Of a stretch of DNA of 64,000 bases, positions 51,251 to 64,000 are shown piece after piece. A program made the position numbers and the translations under genes. Source of the DNA: Linyphia triangularis. Taxonomy: Eukaryota; Arthropoda; Arachnida; Araneae; Linyphiidae. The stretch is taken from positions 14,845,501 through 14,909,500 of the forward strand of contig OZ021729.1 in NCBI GenBank assembly GCA_963978545.1, in the 5' to 3' direction. The notes beneath the pieces were generated by a model that saw only the letters and a list, made by a program, of their open reading frames with translations, was not told where the DNA came from and searched no databases. Each line of letters begins with the position of its first letter. Positions within the stretch are counted from its first letter, which is position 1.

Positions 51251-53673
51251 GACTCATTTGAATATTCATTTTCATGACAAATATAGAACATGTTTGCCAA
51301 GTTTGATCAACGAACCATTTTTTTTGTTTTTTTATGGTCTTAGGTACTATTTTACCAGCACTAATATATATATTTGGTGCGATTTTATACATCCATACTT
51401 TTTTTTTTTACTTTCAATTACACGTATGGTATAAAAGTATTGAATTCGGTAAAAAAAAATCGATTTTATTGCATTTCTACAAGTTTTGGAACGTGATGAG
51501 TTCAAAAAAATGTTTGTGCCTGTTTGTTATCAGCATAACTCCAAAAACGGATTGACCTGCGATGTTCAATTTTTATGCACCATGGGACTTGGCATTACGG
51601 TTTTCGTCAAAATTGCACATGTGCATTAAGTAGCTGATATTGAAAAAATTACGTTTTTCAACGATTACCAAAAAAAAAAATGGTTTTAACGATTTTGATT
51701 AAAATCGCTATAAAAATGCCTTTAAAGGTGTTCTAATCATTCCCACCTCCGTAGAAATGAGATAATGCGAACGCCCATCAACGACTGTTTCTGCTCTGTT
51801 GCACTTAAAAGAAAGTATAAGGCAGTGTTTATTGAAAAATATATAACATTTTCACAGTTTCAGCGGCGTTTTTTTAGAATAATCGCCAAACTAGAATTTT
51901 TTTTTTAAATAATGAAAACAAAATAGGTAAATTATATCAATCCGTAACAAATTAAAAAAACATCGCATACTGAAATATTTTGTTCCAATTCTTCAATTAT
52001 AACTGAAAGAGAGAGATTGTAGGAGGATCATTGTATTTAAAAAATTTCAAGAACTTCATTTTGAGTTGCAATATCATTTTACTTCTTTCACGAAACTTTT
52101 GAAAAAGAATCAGAAGTTTCATAAAAAATATGTTTTGGAAGAATAGGCTTAGAATAAAATTAGAGTAATCTTAGCCTTCTCTAAAAGTATGTATATATAT
52201 TATGCCGTAAGCGTTATAATTACTTATAAAGTGCAATATTTCTTGCATTACTTCTGCAATAATGAAAGAAATAAAAAAAATAAAAAATTGAAAGTATGTC
52301 CAGGTGAATATTTGTACAAAACTTTTCAAATTATCGTAAAAAACATACACATTTATTTCGTTAATTCATTCGTTTAATTTCGTACAGGGTTTGAAAGCGA
52401 TATTTTTTTAAATAATTATTTCTGCTACTGATAGTAATTCTTCTTACATAGATAATTCTTCTTACAAAATTGTTTATAAGTCTATTTTATGTAAAAAAAC
52501 AAACAATTGGCATACCTTTCCAGTGTGGTGCAAGAGAGGATTGTTAATCGAAATTCAAATATGACGCTTAATTACAAGCCGAAGCAGAAATTAGAGCTGG
52601 ACGAGTTCTTACGCAGTTAATAAATAACCTTCCTCTTCCTTTCTTTCAAAACTTTTAAGTTTAGCCTATTACCATGTCCAGTTGAATGGGGGTGGCCATT
52701 TCCGGGGGTAACCCAAATAGTCAACCTCTCATTATTTTTTCCCCCCCTGGTTGGCGTTGGACATTACGCATGTGAGTCAAAATCTCTTCCTCCCACTCGA
52801 CAGAAAAGGGATCGGGTATCAGGGGTCCAAGATATCTCCAAGGTCAAGAGGATGGAGGTTTGAATACTTGTACAGTCTTCCAACATCCGTTTGAATGGGA
52901 AGAGAGAAGGCTATAAATAGAACCTTGGTACAAAAATAAGCTTTTTTGTTGTTGCTTTTTTTGGAAATTAGACGAAGGTTAAAATATAATTGTTGCTTGA
53001 ACTTATTGACAAAAACTTGGAAAAAAAATATATTTATTATTATTATTATTTATTTATTTCTGTAAATTGTAAAAAAAGACTTCACCTGAGGAGGGGGCGC
53101 GCGCCCCCCGCGCCCCCTGGCTGGATCCGCCATTGGGTTAATTACAAAACATTGACATTTTAAATTCTTGATCGAATAATTTTACGCAACTTGAAAGCCT
53201 GATTTGGATTATATACTTAATTTCCAAATACACTCTGCTGCTGAAGGAGAAAATTGCTTTAACATACATTCTCTTATGATATTGCTGATGTATCCTCTGA
53301 ACATCAATTTGGTGGTCGTCTTTCTTGGAAAGGGTAAAATTACCTGCCATTTCCAATATTCTTTTAAATCAAGTACTTCAGGTGCATTTCCCGTACCTTC
53401 TAATTTTTCGGACATTAATGGAGTTCAGTGACTCTTGATTGCAAAGTTTGCTTTTTACTTTGTATAGGAGCTCAAGTGGTATTGCACTAGCATATGGTCC
53501 TTTTAAAGATTTAACACTCCATGCCAATTGATTGTACTTGGATGTATCGCACTTCTTATGCAAGGCGTTATTTTCAGTCGAACTTTATTACATAGCAACT
53601 CTTGTGAAGTTGTTAATATTGCAATAAGCATATGACTGATTTAAACACAAATTTGAGCCCCACTAGCCTAGTT

Positions 53674-53910
53674 GTCAGAGTATCGGACTCATGATCAGAT
53701 GGTTGTGGGTTCGATACTTGACGGAAGCCGAAAATGGGTGTGTACCTTATGGGGCTGATGCACAATAAATCTGTCTTGGCCTCAATGTCCTCTCATTGGT
53801 ATGGTGGGGTTGGAGAAAGGGATTTTTACTGGAAGATTTAGATCTCGTATTCTTCTAGATGCTTAACATTACGAGACGTATTTGGCTGTGTAAAGTGCTT
53901 TTTTTTAATA
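53674..53910 (+). mobile_element. tRNA-derived SINE
   Basis: Cloverleaf-like head GCCCCACTAGCCTAGTTGTC with A-box TAGTTGTCAGAGTATCGG and B-box GGTTCGATAC, then a body to a T-rich end. A different family from 38,108. Confidence 0.6.
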
Positions 53911-54759
53911 AGTGGCATAAATAGACAGTCGGATATCTAAACAAACATAAATTTCAATTTCTTTATTCCGTTAGCCAATCAGATGGCAAAATTTATTTTA
54001 CTTAAAATTTAGTAGTTGATTTTTGTATAATTCATTTAAAGTCTATAGTTACCAGGAAAGTATCAAAGTTGCACACAAGAACGTAACCTTTACATATTTA
54101 TTATTACATTACTGTAATTTTTCCTCGTTCTTTTTTCTTAAACTATATTTCTACTGAAAAAGTGAAGATGAATGTCGAAATAAAATTCAAATCCACGCTT
54201 TTAAGATAAAGTTATTTCTATATATTTTTATTAAAATTGTTTCCACGATGTATTTTTATTCATCAATACGGTAAGTGAACATTTTGCTTTCTAATAGTAG
54301 TTTGTACTACTTGAAGATAGAACTTAAAGTAATATTTAACTAGTTAGTTATGATAATTTTAAACAAACTGAATAGTATTTAGGTTTCACAAAAGAAAAAA
54401 ATGCAATGTACGGCTGCACATTAGTGAATGCACAATTTTGAAATCTTTATTCTGAACTTCAATAGAAACAAAATCCGAAATAGTTAATTAGCGCTTTGGT
54501 AAATTCCTATTGTACGTATCAGGGTTGGCGTGGTTTCAAAATTTGGCGACAACGCCAGAATGACGTAGTTTTCGATTATCGCCAACTCAAGATGGCGGCC
54601 GATTTGAACTCAACAAGATGGTGTATAATTAGAAATGTTTGTTAATATTAAACGATCGCTAAAACAGAAGGAATATGAATGTAAACAATAAAATACCACT
54701 TATTATGCAATTTAATTACAAAATATTCGGATTAAAAAGGTGTATGTTTATGGAGTAAT

Positions 54760-55400
54760 TGTAATATGGCTACGGTAAATTGCAGCAGCGACGTGAAATA
54801 CAAATTGCTGTGTTCAAAACAAACGGCCAAACATCCTCTCACAATGGTACCTTTGGCTTTTAAAATGACCGTTAAAACTAAACAAACGATTGAAAACATA
54901 ACGAATATGCAATTAAACAATAATATTTGTTTGTTAATAACAAAAAATATTTATTAAAAAAAAAAACAAGATTCAAATTGCTGCCTTCAAAACAAACGGC
55001 TCATCCAGCAGGATACCCTCGCAAAACGGAAAATATAACAAATATGCAAATAAACTATAAAATCCTACATAATATGCTATTCAATAACAAAAAATACCTA
55101 TGAAAAAAAAACGGATTCAAATTGCTGCCTTCAAAACAAACGGCTCATCCAGCAGGATACCCTCGCAAAACGGAAAATATAACAAATATGCAAATAAACT
55201 ATAAAATCCTACATAATATGCTATTCAATAACAAAAAATACCTATGAAAAAAAACGGGCACCGAAGCAAAATACAAATTGCTGCCGTCAAAACAAACGGC
55301 CTTTTTCAGGCAGGACATCCACGGGAAAATGAAAAACGTAACGAATATGAAAATAAACAATAAAATACGGCATATTTTAACTAATTACTAAAATTACGGC
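54760..55400. repeat. Tandem repeat of about 145 bp, four copies
   Basis: Units contain CAAATTGCTGCCTTCAAAAC, AAACGGCTCATCC, AAAATATAACAAATATGC and AATAACAAAAAATA. The second and third are nearly identical. Flanks near 54,540 and 55,540 both contain GGCGAC/GTCGCC inverted words. Confidence 0.7.
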
Positions 55401-56344
55401 CAATTATTCAAAAATGGCCATGGCAGGAACACGCACGCCATTCACACATTCAAAATAGGGTTGCCATAAAATCAATGTTGCGCATGCGCATAAAAATAGG
55501 GTTGCTACATTGGAAACATTATCGCCTTTTGGTTTGTCGCCAAAGCCGTTTGGCGACGTGACACGTCTAATAGGAATAACCCAGCGCTTTCATTCTGCAG
55601 CAAAATCTAATACTCCACTTCGTCTTAAAAACTTCAAGATTTGTATTAATATTAATGTTAGAGCAACACCTCCTATATAAGAAAGCCTTCGCACTGACTG
55701 CGTGACGTCACATAGAGTAGTCAACCGTCCTTCGCATTGGTAGCATAGGAATTATCCTTTTCTTAGTTTTGCTAGTTAATTTGAATAGCAGAGCACTTAG
55801 AGATAATTTAAATTCTTTTTAATATTTATGTTCAACTATTATTTTGAATTTTATTCCGAAATAAAACACATAATCTAAACTATTTTTTATTTTATTCACA
55901 AATCATTAATCAATAAAACATTTTAAAGCAAAATAGTTTAGTGTTACAATTCATTAACTTCAAAATTACTTTAATGTTGTCATTTTGTTGCCTACAATAA
56001 CTCTTTCGACATGTTTGTAGCATCTCTTATAATACTTTCCACAATAAATTTAATACTATGTTATTTACATTCATACGGAGTTTTATGTATTTCTTTACCA
56101 TTAATAATATCTAAAGTTAACCTTGTTGAAAGTAATCTCTGACCATCAAAAATTCTAAAAGAACTTCTCATATATTACAGAACTTTGGAATTACAACATA
56201 TAAATACAAAATAACATTCAAAACCTCAAGTTTTGGATAGCATAAACCATCTTTTTCAAGATTCAAAATATAACTATTCTTATCATTGTGAAGAAAATCA
56301 AAAGCATCATCGATGTTTTCAAGTGTCAAAATATTTTTAGAGCT

Positions 56345-56435
56345 AGAACATTTGCTGAATTTCACAATGGAATGATCACAATAACTGGCACTGTAAATTA
56401 GTAATGGCAATAAAATCTTCTTCGGTAAGCGTAAT
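56345..56435. repeat. Direct duplicate of 56,882-56,970
   Basis: ACATTTGCTGAATTTCACAA through CTTCTTCGGTAAGCGTAATT occurs twice. The minus-strand frame over the first copy (56,168-56,476) is open for 102 codons, but matches no family I recognise and looks like a fragment of a mobile element. Confidence 0.5.
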
Positions 56436-58309
56436 TTCTTTAAAACAAGATATGTCGACTTTTTTAAATCGACCACATTCTTTTAAATCAGTGACTGGCA
56501 CATTTCAATCCTGTAGAGTCCGTTGGATAGCTTTGCTGATATTTTGTTCATTCGCTATTACCATCTTTTCTGCAGAACTTGGGTCTTGATACTGTTGCTT
56601 TAGACATGTAGCTCGGATAGCTTTCAAAAATAGAAGGAACCACTCCATCTCTCATCTTACCCTTCAACTAGAAGTAACTACGAAAACTTTTCTCGAAGCA
56701 GCAGTTATCCATCTTCTTTTAAGTTATCTGTGGGAAATATAAATACCGGAACTCTTGGCCCATTTTTAAAATTTTCTTTGCAGTTTACCACAGAGCATTG
56801 AAATGGCATTTAATATAATTTATAGCACTCTTAATGCAGTAGTCTTTACATTTTCGGAACAGAAAATACAGCAAAATACAACATTTGCTGAATTTCACAA
56901 TGGAATGATCACAATAACTGGCACTGTAAATTAGTAATGGCAATAAAATCTTCTTCGGTAAGCGTAATTCAGATCATGTTTGAAACAGAAAATGCAGCAG
57001 ACTTAACGTATTCGGTAAACAAAATGGCGATGTTGATTTTTGCTATCGTTCGTTGTATGCCATAGTTATGCGCCAAAATAGATCTTGACAAATCACAAGC
57101 ACACAAGACGTCGCCAAACCATATCTTCACGAATCACAAGCACGTAAAACCTCGCCAAACCATTTATCGCTAAATTGAAAAGATATCTTCTTCTAAATGG
57201 CACCCCTTATGGAAGAAGTTAGTAGTTTTCAAGTTTGACTATTTTAATGACGTCATATTTAAAAGTGGTAACACGTGCAGAGGCTTTCTTATATAAAAGG
57301 TGTTGGTTAGAGCCACTAATTTCTAACTACAACTTCTGTATAATAGCTTATAAGCATTTTCTCTGCAGCCAGATAAAGCCAATTGAATACTTTCCACCAT
57401 CTATGCTACAAAATAAGTTGCCCATTGGTTACAAACAAATTCTAACTAGTTTTGGGAGAAGTTGCTATTGATCTCTGGCGATTGTTAAGCCTTCTTTTCT
57501 ATTAAATATCTAGTCAATATCTAAACATGCACTATCCAGAAGTTGGTTAAAAGGTTTCTTCTCTTCTCCCCTTTGCAAAATGCCGCCAAGTTGAATTGAC
57601 ACTACTACTGAATTGAAGTACAGGTTTGCCAAAAGGAATGCTAAATTGTAATGGAACCATATGGCGCTGGTGTACCATACTTGGCGCAAAATCTCAAAAA
57701 AAATTAAGGGGGAAACCCAGAAGTTTCAGTCAAAGACCTGTACTCTGACAATGTGTAGTTTAATTCTTAACACCCTGTAGCTGAAATTCTCGACAAACTC
57801 ATTACTAAAAAAAGAGAGTCAATGATCATCAGTACAACAATTAATATTTCAATTGAGTCAAGTCTTTCTAGAAAGCATGTTTTTAGTAGCTAGTTTAAAC
57901 TGACAGCTAACATTAAATAAAACCATATATCATAATAATAATCTTATTTATTGACAGTGGTTACAGCTACACTTTATTTATGGTTACTATAAATCTCTAT
58001 CAGAATTGAATCAAAGGATTTTTATAGGAAGAAATTATCCTCTTTTTAAAGCCACCAAAATTAAAATTGCATTTTTTGTATGTAACTGCCCTGCTATAGT
58101 GTCCTTCTAATATTTCTATATTCAAGTTTTACTTATCTTTTTATTGTTTGTTAATTTTATAATAATAAAAGTATATTAAGTAAGTGTAATTTTTCCGAAT
58201 TTTATGAATATTCCTTTATGTACAATAGAATGTTTGGTAAAATAAATGTTTACTTCAGAATTGTGGATTCATTTTGTTCATGTAAATCATATTCAACAGA
58301 TCTGTTATA

Positions 58310-58440
58310 TAATAATTAAATATATTTGATATATATATTTATATTTTATATATCTATATTTATATATATATAAATCTATATATAATATATATCTATATTT
58401 GATATATATATTTAATAATATATATTTGTTATAGTGCATT
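58310..58440. repeat. TA-rich microsatellite
   Basis: Irregular TATATATTTATAT sequence; frames through it are compositional. Confidence 0.8.
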
Positions 58441-58994
58441 CTTTTGTTAGAGGAGTACCAGATAAAAACCACCAAATTGCAGCAATAACTCATCCAAAGT
58501 TATAACCTACAAATCATATATCATTCCTATAACAAACTATCAAAGGTTTACTATAGCAAACCCTATAACTAACTATAAACACTTAACCTTGGACACTTAA
58601 CATTTACGCGTCATTTAAACGGTAAACAATTCAGCTTGACGACAATTGCGCCAACTAATACCTGTCTAACAAAATAGTACTCATTACAGATGTGTTGAAT
58701 TGTTATTATCTTTGCTTTCAAGATGCGTCTTTTAGTAACCATCTTATTTTAGCTTCTTCACCAATGTAGTAAAGGTGTTCTTACAATCTGGTAGGGACCT
58801 GCATATACTTTGACACACTTAAAGATCCGATTGAATGGTCTGATGGTAGATGTAATTTTTTTTTTAATTTTTAATTTTTGACTTGCCAAGTTTTGCTACC
58901 CAGGAATGGTTTTGTTTTTTTACTCTATAAGGCGATTTTATGTTAGTTAACATTGAATAACATTGTTATTTTGTGTGTGTATGTCCACTTACAG

Positions 58995-59161
58995 GCACAT
59001 GTGCAGTCAGAAGCCTCCAGCTGGCAGTGGTTATGTGCGTCCACTAAAGGGGCTGAAGGAGTATGTAGTCCACAAGTGCTTCACATTCATCAAGGGATAT
59101 GAGAGGATCCTTGAAAGAAACTTCCCAAGTGCCTTCAAGATATACCAGGTCTTCTCTGTGG
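58995..59161 (+). CDS. LETMD1: Exon of a LETMD1-like mitochondrial protein
   Basis: An internal exon bounded by TTACAG at 58,989-58,994 and GTATGA at 59,162. It encodes a segment with GLKEYVVHKCFTFIKGY and ERNFPSAFKIYQVFSVG, which lines up with the part of LETM1 domain-containing protein 1 just before its membrane segment. LETMD1 is a mitochondrial inner-membrane protein related to LETM1. The exon starts in phase 2 and ends in phase 1, consistent with the next exon. It marks this part of the window as ordinary host DNA. Confidence 0.7.
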
Positions 59162-59964
59162 GTATGAACTTAAATCAAAATCAAAACACATAGTAGTGTG
59201 AATATTTACCTTGTATGCTGAGTGTTCTGTACTTGTACTCTGGATTTGGGAGGCCGATTGTTTACAAATGACTTATTTCTTACCAACTCTGCAATGCAAT
59301 AGTACAACGTTTTTCTTCAATTGGAGAAAGAATTTAATGTATTTAAAATGAAACTTCTCTTTTTTGTTGTTGAATTGTTTTGAATTTTGTTGTTGAACTT
59401 TATCTCTCTATAGCAAATAGTTCAATACTACATGCATCTTACCCACAACATTTTGGGATCATTGTTAGCCTTACTTGTTAGAATCTCCTTGTGTAATTAA
59501 CTGCTGCTTTATCATCAGATGGGCAATTAAATAATACTTGGAAAATACTATGTAGGCAAGCTATTGCTGTAACCTAATAAGTTTATATTAATTTAAAAAA
59601 TATATTCTAATAGTTCAGAAGTCTTCTTTTCTCAAACACATATATATATCTTTCTCCAGAGTCTCATCTTAATCTCTAGTCCAGATATGCACTTTCACAA
59701 ATGAATTATTGTTTGTGGCCTCCACTAGTATCAGTTGGGGGAATTAAAAGTTTTTGGCTTTGTTAGGCACTCTTAATATCTTAATGGTGTTGTAATATTT
59801 ATGTAGTTAATGGGTAAAAACAAAATGAATATAGTTCAAAATGAAAGTAAGTTGTTGCAGTAGATGGTTTGCCACATCTGGCAATTTATCAATGTTTCAA
59901 CCATTTTCATACCAACAATGTTTGGGTAAATGGGATGCATATGTATGAAATTTTTTCTCTGCAG

Positions 59965-60077
59965 GCACCAAGTCCTTGTATTCGGATGTCAAGGAGTACA
60001 TCCGCATCTCTTCTAGTCTCAGTCAAGGCAAGTCTGTGAGGGAGCTGCAAAGAAAAGAGCTTGAAGTTTACTTCCAG
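59965..60077 (+). CDS. LETMD1: Next exon of the LETMD1-like gene
   Basis: Bounded by CTCTGCAG (to 59,964) and GTGAGT at 60,078. It continues the frame across an 803-base intron with TKSLYSDVKEYIRISS and SVRELQRKELEVYFQ, the charged helix that follows in LETMD1. The exon ends in phase 0. The following exons should encode the hydrophobic segment and the LETM1-like domain; none is recognised before 64,000, so they lie beyond the window or behind a long intron. Confidence 0.7.
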
Positions 60078-61879
60078 GTGAGTACTCGTGCAATTACATT
60101 CAAGTTTTTCAAACTTTCAACTAGGGTGAAGAATTATAAAAAGCTGGGAGCCACACCTACCATATATGTGAATTCTCAGTAAATTTCTGAAGCTTCTAGT
60201 AGTTTACTATTTTTTTACAATTTCAGTTTTTGTTATTTCAAAGAAAAGTGTCATTTTCAGTTGATTTCCTTACATCTAATTACATGTTTAAGGTTACTTT
60301 ACATTCAATTACAAATTATAGTTACAGGATTCATAAACTATATTGTTATTTTAGTTTAATTTATTTTCTAGTGCAAAGATTTGTGGTTCAAGGATTTTTA
60401 ACATCAAGGAATTTTAGATAAAAAATATTTTGAAAACATTTAGCAACATCACACAATTTTACATGAAACATGAAGTATACGGACGAATTGTTCATTACTT
60501 AAAACGAATGAGGAACAATATTTGTCCATATGCATCTTTACAAATGGCACAGTTTTACACTTAGAGGTACGAAATTTGGTTCATAGAAGCTTGCACACAT
60601 CCAGATGAGCGAGAACAACTTTTAAATTCAATTAAAAGTTGCTTTTATTAAAATTTAATGACATCAGAATAAAAAAAAAAGTTATTTTGATATATCCCCC
60701 TTTTTTCTGATTATTTTTATGTATTATAATTATCTATCTGATAAGCGGATATTATTGTAATATTTCCATTTATTTACTGTCAATCGACACCATCAACTAG
60801 CTTTGGTTCTACAGCTTTGCACATGACGCCTTCTGATTGGATGCTGAAAGTAAATAAAACAAGCTAGCAAAGATTTGGTGATGATTAGTTTTATTGGAAT
60901 GGAGGGATTACATTTCATCAAAACAATTTAGAATCTTTTACATTTTCGTACATATGCCACCGAAGGAAAGGACACAAATGTGGGCAACGTATAGCAGATT
61001 TGCTGATTAGAGATTTATGGAAACATCAAAACAAAGGTACCACAGGTTAAAAAATGTTTGAGGAGGTTCTTTCTATTGAACCCCACATGTGCACTTCTTG
61101 GAATATATTTTATAACATTGAATAAAATGTTTATTATTTGCTTATTTTGTTTTGTTTTACTATTTACCCCAGAAGTGGTGTTAATCTAAACCTATTACCC
61201 AATTTTCGACTTCATTTTGTTGGTGCTTTATTTTAGTCATCATTGTGAAGTTAGTAAGGGAGCGTCATGGTTCTTTCACAATAACGCTCTATTGAATTTC
61301 TTAGGATATAAAAATAATGCTTTTTTCTCAAATACAAACTTTTATGTTCTTCAACAGATTTCCCAGCAGCTCGTGGCCACACAGCTAGTTTTTTATATTA
61401 TTATTCTATTTCCAAAGTTATGTTCCACATTTCTTTTCTTCTAATTCTGTAGATTCAGATAAACTATTTTTACTTTTATTTTATTATATATTTATCCATT
61501 ATGATCTTGAAGCATATTTTTTTCATGAATTGGCACAAACTGTTTAGTTTAGATCGACTGGTATCTAATAAACAAATGCTCTAAAGGTTGTTGTATGCAA
61601 ATGCTCATTAGTTAATGCTGTGATCAGAGTCAAAATTTGTGTATGCGCATAACTATGAAAGAGGGTGTCATCGAAGTCACAGGGATCGTTAGCCAATCGC
61701 AACTCTCGATTTTAAATCGATTTTTAAAAAAATCAGTGTTGCTAACTGCAACCTCTTTTTCTTCTTCTTCTTTGTATTGGGTTAGTCAGATATGTGGCAC
61801 CTCTGCTTTAGGATAGCATTTTGTACCATACTCCAAACCCAATGTTTCTTAGATCCATTTGTTCGGATCGCCCACTTTA

Positions 61880-62010
61880 GCAATAACAGGGGTCGCAGAC
61901 GTCCTATATGTCCTATAAATCCTATATTTAAAAAAAAATCGGTAAAAACGTCCTATATTGTCCTATATTTTACAATTGTCCTATATATCCTATATTTCTA
62001 CATTGATTCG
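61880..62010. repeat. TCCTATAT short-unit repeat
   Basis: About nine irregular copies of GTCCTATATTTT/TCCTATATATCC. No gene between 60.1 and 62.9 kb is recognised. Confidence 0.6.
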
Positions 62011-62894
62011 ATCTATATTTTCTTCGAATTCGTAATAACGGCGCCGTTTGTTGCCATTTTTTAATATTTTGGATTCTTTGGCGCGATCGTAGGTGAAAAA
62101 GATCCGACAAAAACGATGTTTGTAACGGCGGCGCGGCGTTTTATCTCTTGTGACGTCACGTGCTGCATAACCTACAACTCAACTCTACTGGACCGGCGGG
62201 AGTTGTAAACATGTGGACATTTCCATAACAATCGGTCTTGAATTTCTGATCTGATTTCTCCTCCAAAGTAATAAATTAATTGGCCATAATGCAGGGAGAG
62301 ATGCAACAACAAAACTCTGCCTTGGAAAAACGGATAAAACAACTTGGGATTAACTTGCAGGGCTACTAAAGAACATTTTTAGTGCTCAGTCAATAATTGA
62401 TGAAGGAAACAAAAGGTTAAGATTTACTGTATGATGTCGGATGCCGATTTTTTTTATTCCGAATCCTGTACGGATTTTGCGCCACGAATTGTTTACATCC
62501 AACCACTCCAAATTATGGCAACCATAGGCAGTTAGTTATCTTGCTCTTAAAAAATGGCAGGGCTGCCATTTTTCGGCGAAAATCGCCTTGGCGCAGAATT
62601 CGTACCGGATTCGGAATATTAGCCACGATATTTTCATAAAAGTCGCCAAAATTGAAAATTACGTCAATACGTTATTGTCAAATCCAAACAATCACTAGGA
62701 TTGCTTTAAAACCAAGTGCCAGGTTCGCCACATTCGGCGATAAATCTCCTATTTTTCGCCGCCAATCCAGCCGACACTGAACAGTAAATCTGAATCAACA
62801 AAAGACTGCAAACAGGGATAAAAAGAAAATACTTAAAGAAATTGGAACAGTTAAAAATGCTGGAAGCAAAAGACTCATGATTGCAAATAATCTC

Positions 62895-64000
62895 TCTATA
62901 TATAAGGCAAAGCCCTCACTCACTGACTCACTCACTGACTCACTCATCACTAATTCTCCCACTTCCCACATAGTCACAACTCTGAAAATCGGCACAAATA
63001 TCAACAATGGTAAAAATAGAAAAAGTAAACTATTCAGATCTCGATTAACCCACTTTAAGGGGTCGAAAAGGGGTTAAACGTTCCAAACGAGGGACATTCG
63101 AATATCCTACTTCTCACATAGTCACAACTCTGAAAATCGGCACAAATATCAACAATGGTAAAAATAGAAAAAGTAAACTATTCCGATCTCGATTAACCCA
63201 CTTTAAGGGGTCGAAAAGGGGTTAAACGTTCCAAACGGGGGACATTCGAAAATCCTACTTCCCACATAGTCACAACTCTGAAAATTGGCACAAATATCAA
63301 CAATGGTAAAAACAAAGTAAACTATTCCGATCTCGATTAACCCACTTTAAGGGGTCGAAAAGGGGTTAAACGTTCCAAACGAGGGACATTCGAATATCCT
63401 ACTTCCCATTTGGTCACAACTCTAAATATTGGTACAAATATTAACAATAGTAAACATAGAAAAAGTAAGCTATTCCGATCTCGATTAACCCACTTTAAGG
63501 GCTCGAAAAGGGGTTAAAAGTTCCAAACGAGGAATATTCGAATGTCCTACTTCTCATTTCGTCACAACTCTAAAAATTGGTGAGAATATCAATAAAGACA
63601 AACGAAGAAAAAGTAAGTTATTCCGATCTCGATTAACCCACTTTAAGGGGTGGAACAGGGGTTAAACGTTCCAAACGAGAGATATTCGAATGTCCTACTT
63701 CCCCTTTTGTCACAACTCTGAAATCTGGTGCAAATATCAACAAAAACAAACGTATAAAAAGTAAGCTATTCCGATCTCTATTTACCCACTCTAAGAGGTC
63801 AAAAAGGGGTTAAACGTTCCAAACGAGGGATATTCGAATGTACCACTTCCCATATGGTCACAACTCTAAAAATTGGTACAAATGTCAACAATGGTAAACA
63901 TAGAAAAAGTTAGCTATTCCGATCTCGATGAACCCACTTTAAGAGGTCAAAAAGGGGTTAAACGTTCCAAACGAGCGATATATTCGAATGTCCTACTTCT
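62895..64000. repeat. 148-bp tandem array continuing past the window end
   Basis: After a CTCACTGACTCACTCACTGA microsatellite, units of 144-149 bp start (TCACAACTCTGAAAAT) at 62,973, 63,122, 63,270, 63,414, 63,562, 63,710 and 63,858. Each contains CGATCTCGATTAACCCACTT, GGGGTTAAACGTTCCAAACG and ATTCGAATATCCTACTTC. Divergence increases along the array. Confidence 0.85.

Noticed and set aside
53674..53760. Functional tRNA gene
   Set aside because: The head has A- and B-box-like sequence but runs into a SINE body, with imperfect stems and no terminator of the usual kind.
54540..55570. Possible gene around the GGCGAC-rich tandem region
   Set aside because: The short frame at 54,766-54,957 covers one repeat unit only and is interrupted in the other copies.

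Overview
The window looks like an arthropod chromosome carrying a block of integrated large DNA virus. Positions 1 to about 36,640 are a dense, mostly intronless gene block. Its hallmark genes point to the baculovirus/nudivirus lineage (Naldaviricetes): a LEF-9-like RNA polymerase subunit with NADFDGD (11,085-12,659), a TFIIS/LEF-5-like zinc ribbon (956-1,156) and a VP91/PIF-8-like cysteine-rich envelope protein (5,588-7,735, minus). The rest of the block is lineage-specific: YARD/NGDEYYP repeat proteins, two proteins ending in a SOCS-box-like motif, two double-RING proteins, a BRO-N-like protein, acidic activator-like proteins, and a three-member zinc-finger family whose two long members carry a possible HUH-type core. 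From 36.64 kb to the end the sequence is AT-rich and gene-poor, and it holds two spliced exons of a LETMD1-like host gene (58,995-60,077), an ALKBH2-like ORF (44,792-45,346), tRNA-derived SINEs, fold-back Tc1 and mariner elements and several tandem arrays. A host SINE with target-site duplication inside the viral block (about 27.04-27.19 kb), a second repeat shared by both parts (28.23 kb and 41.9/42.7 kb) and a TTAA-flanked MITE beside the junction (36.69-36.92 kb) support true integration. The genus of the host cannot be named from the sequence.

The most striking feature of the viral block is its regulatory architecture. At least 19 copies of one core promoter are visible on both strands. 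Each has a long T tract just upstream on the sense strand or a remnant context, a TATA box near -32, an arthropod initiator (TCAGTC or TCATTC) and a DPE-type pentamer (RGWYV) at +28 to +32. Fifteen match the pentamer exactly at that spacing. Several carry no ORF and belong to a 550-690 bp cassette that ends in a tail with repeated AATAAA motifs and then a back-to-back A50-75/T40-70 tract. The two SOCS-box-like genes sit inside the same cassette. Another gene group (two RING genes, the 361-residue acidic protein, the 35.4 kb gene) ends in strong hairpins flanked by A and T runs that look like bidirectional terminators.

Layout: 0-4.1 kb LEF-5-like gene, small membrane proteins and repeat proteins; 4.2-10.4 kb cassettes, an unknown gene, the VP91-like gene and SOCS-like gene 1; 10.4-13.2 kb repeat protein, LEF-9 and a small ORF; 14-19.1 kb RING genes, promoter-derived tandem repeats and the acidic protein; 19.8-23.4 kb SOCS-like gene 2 and the BRO-like gene on the minus strand; 23.4-25.2 kb satellites; 25.4-36.6 kb acidic repeat protein, zinc-finger family, satellites and the duplicated-module protein; 36.6-64 kb host DNA.

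Reading them together, the core genes belong to late transcription and entry, while the repeated Pol II-like promoters would serve early expression of accessory genes by host polymerase. That division is inference; no expression data are available here.
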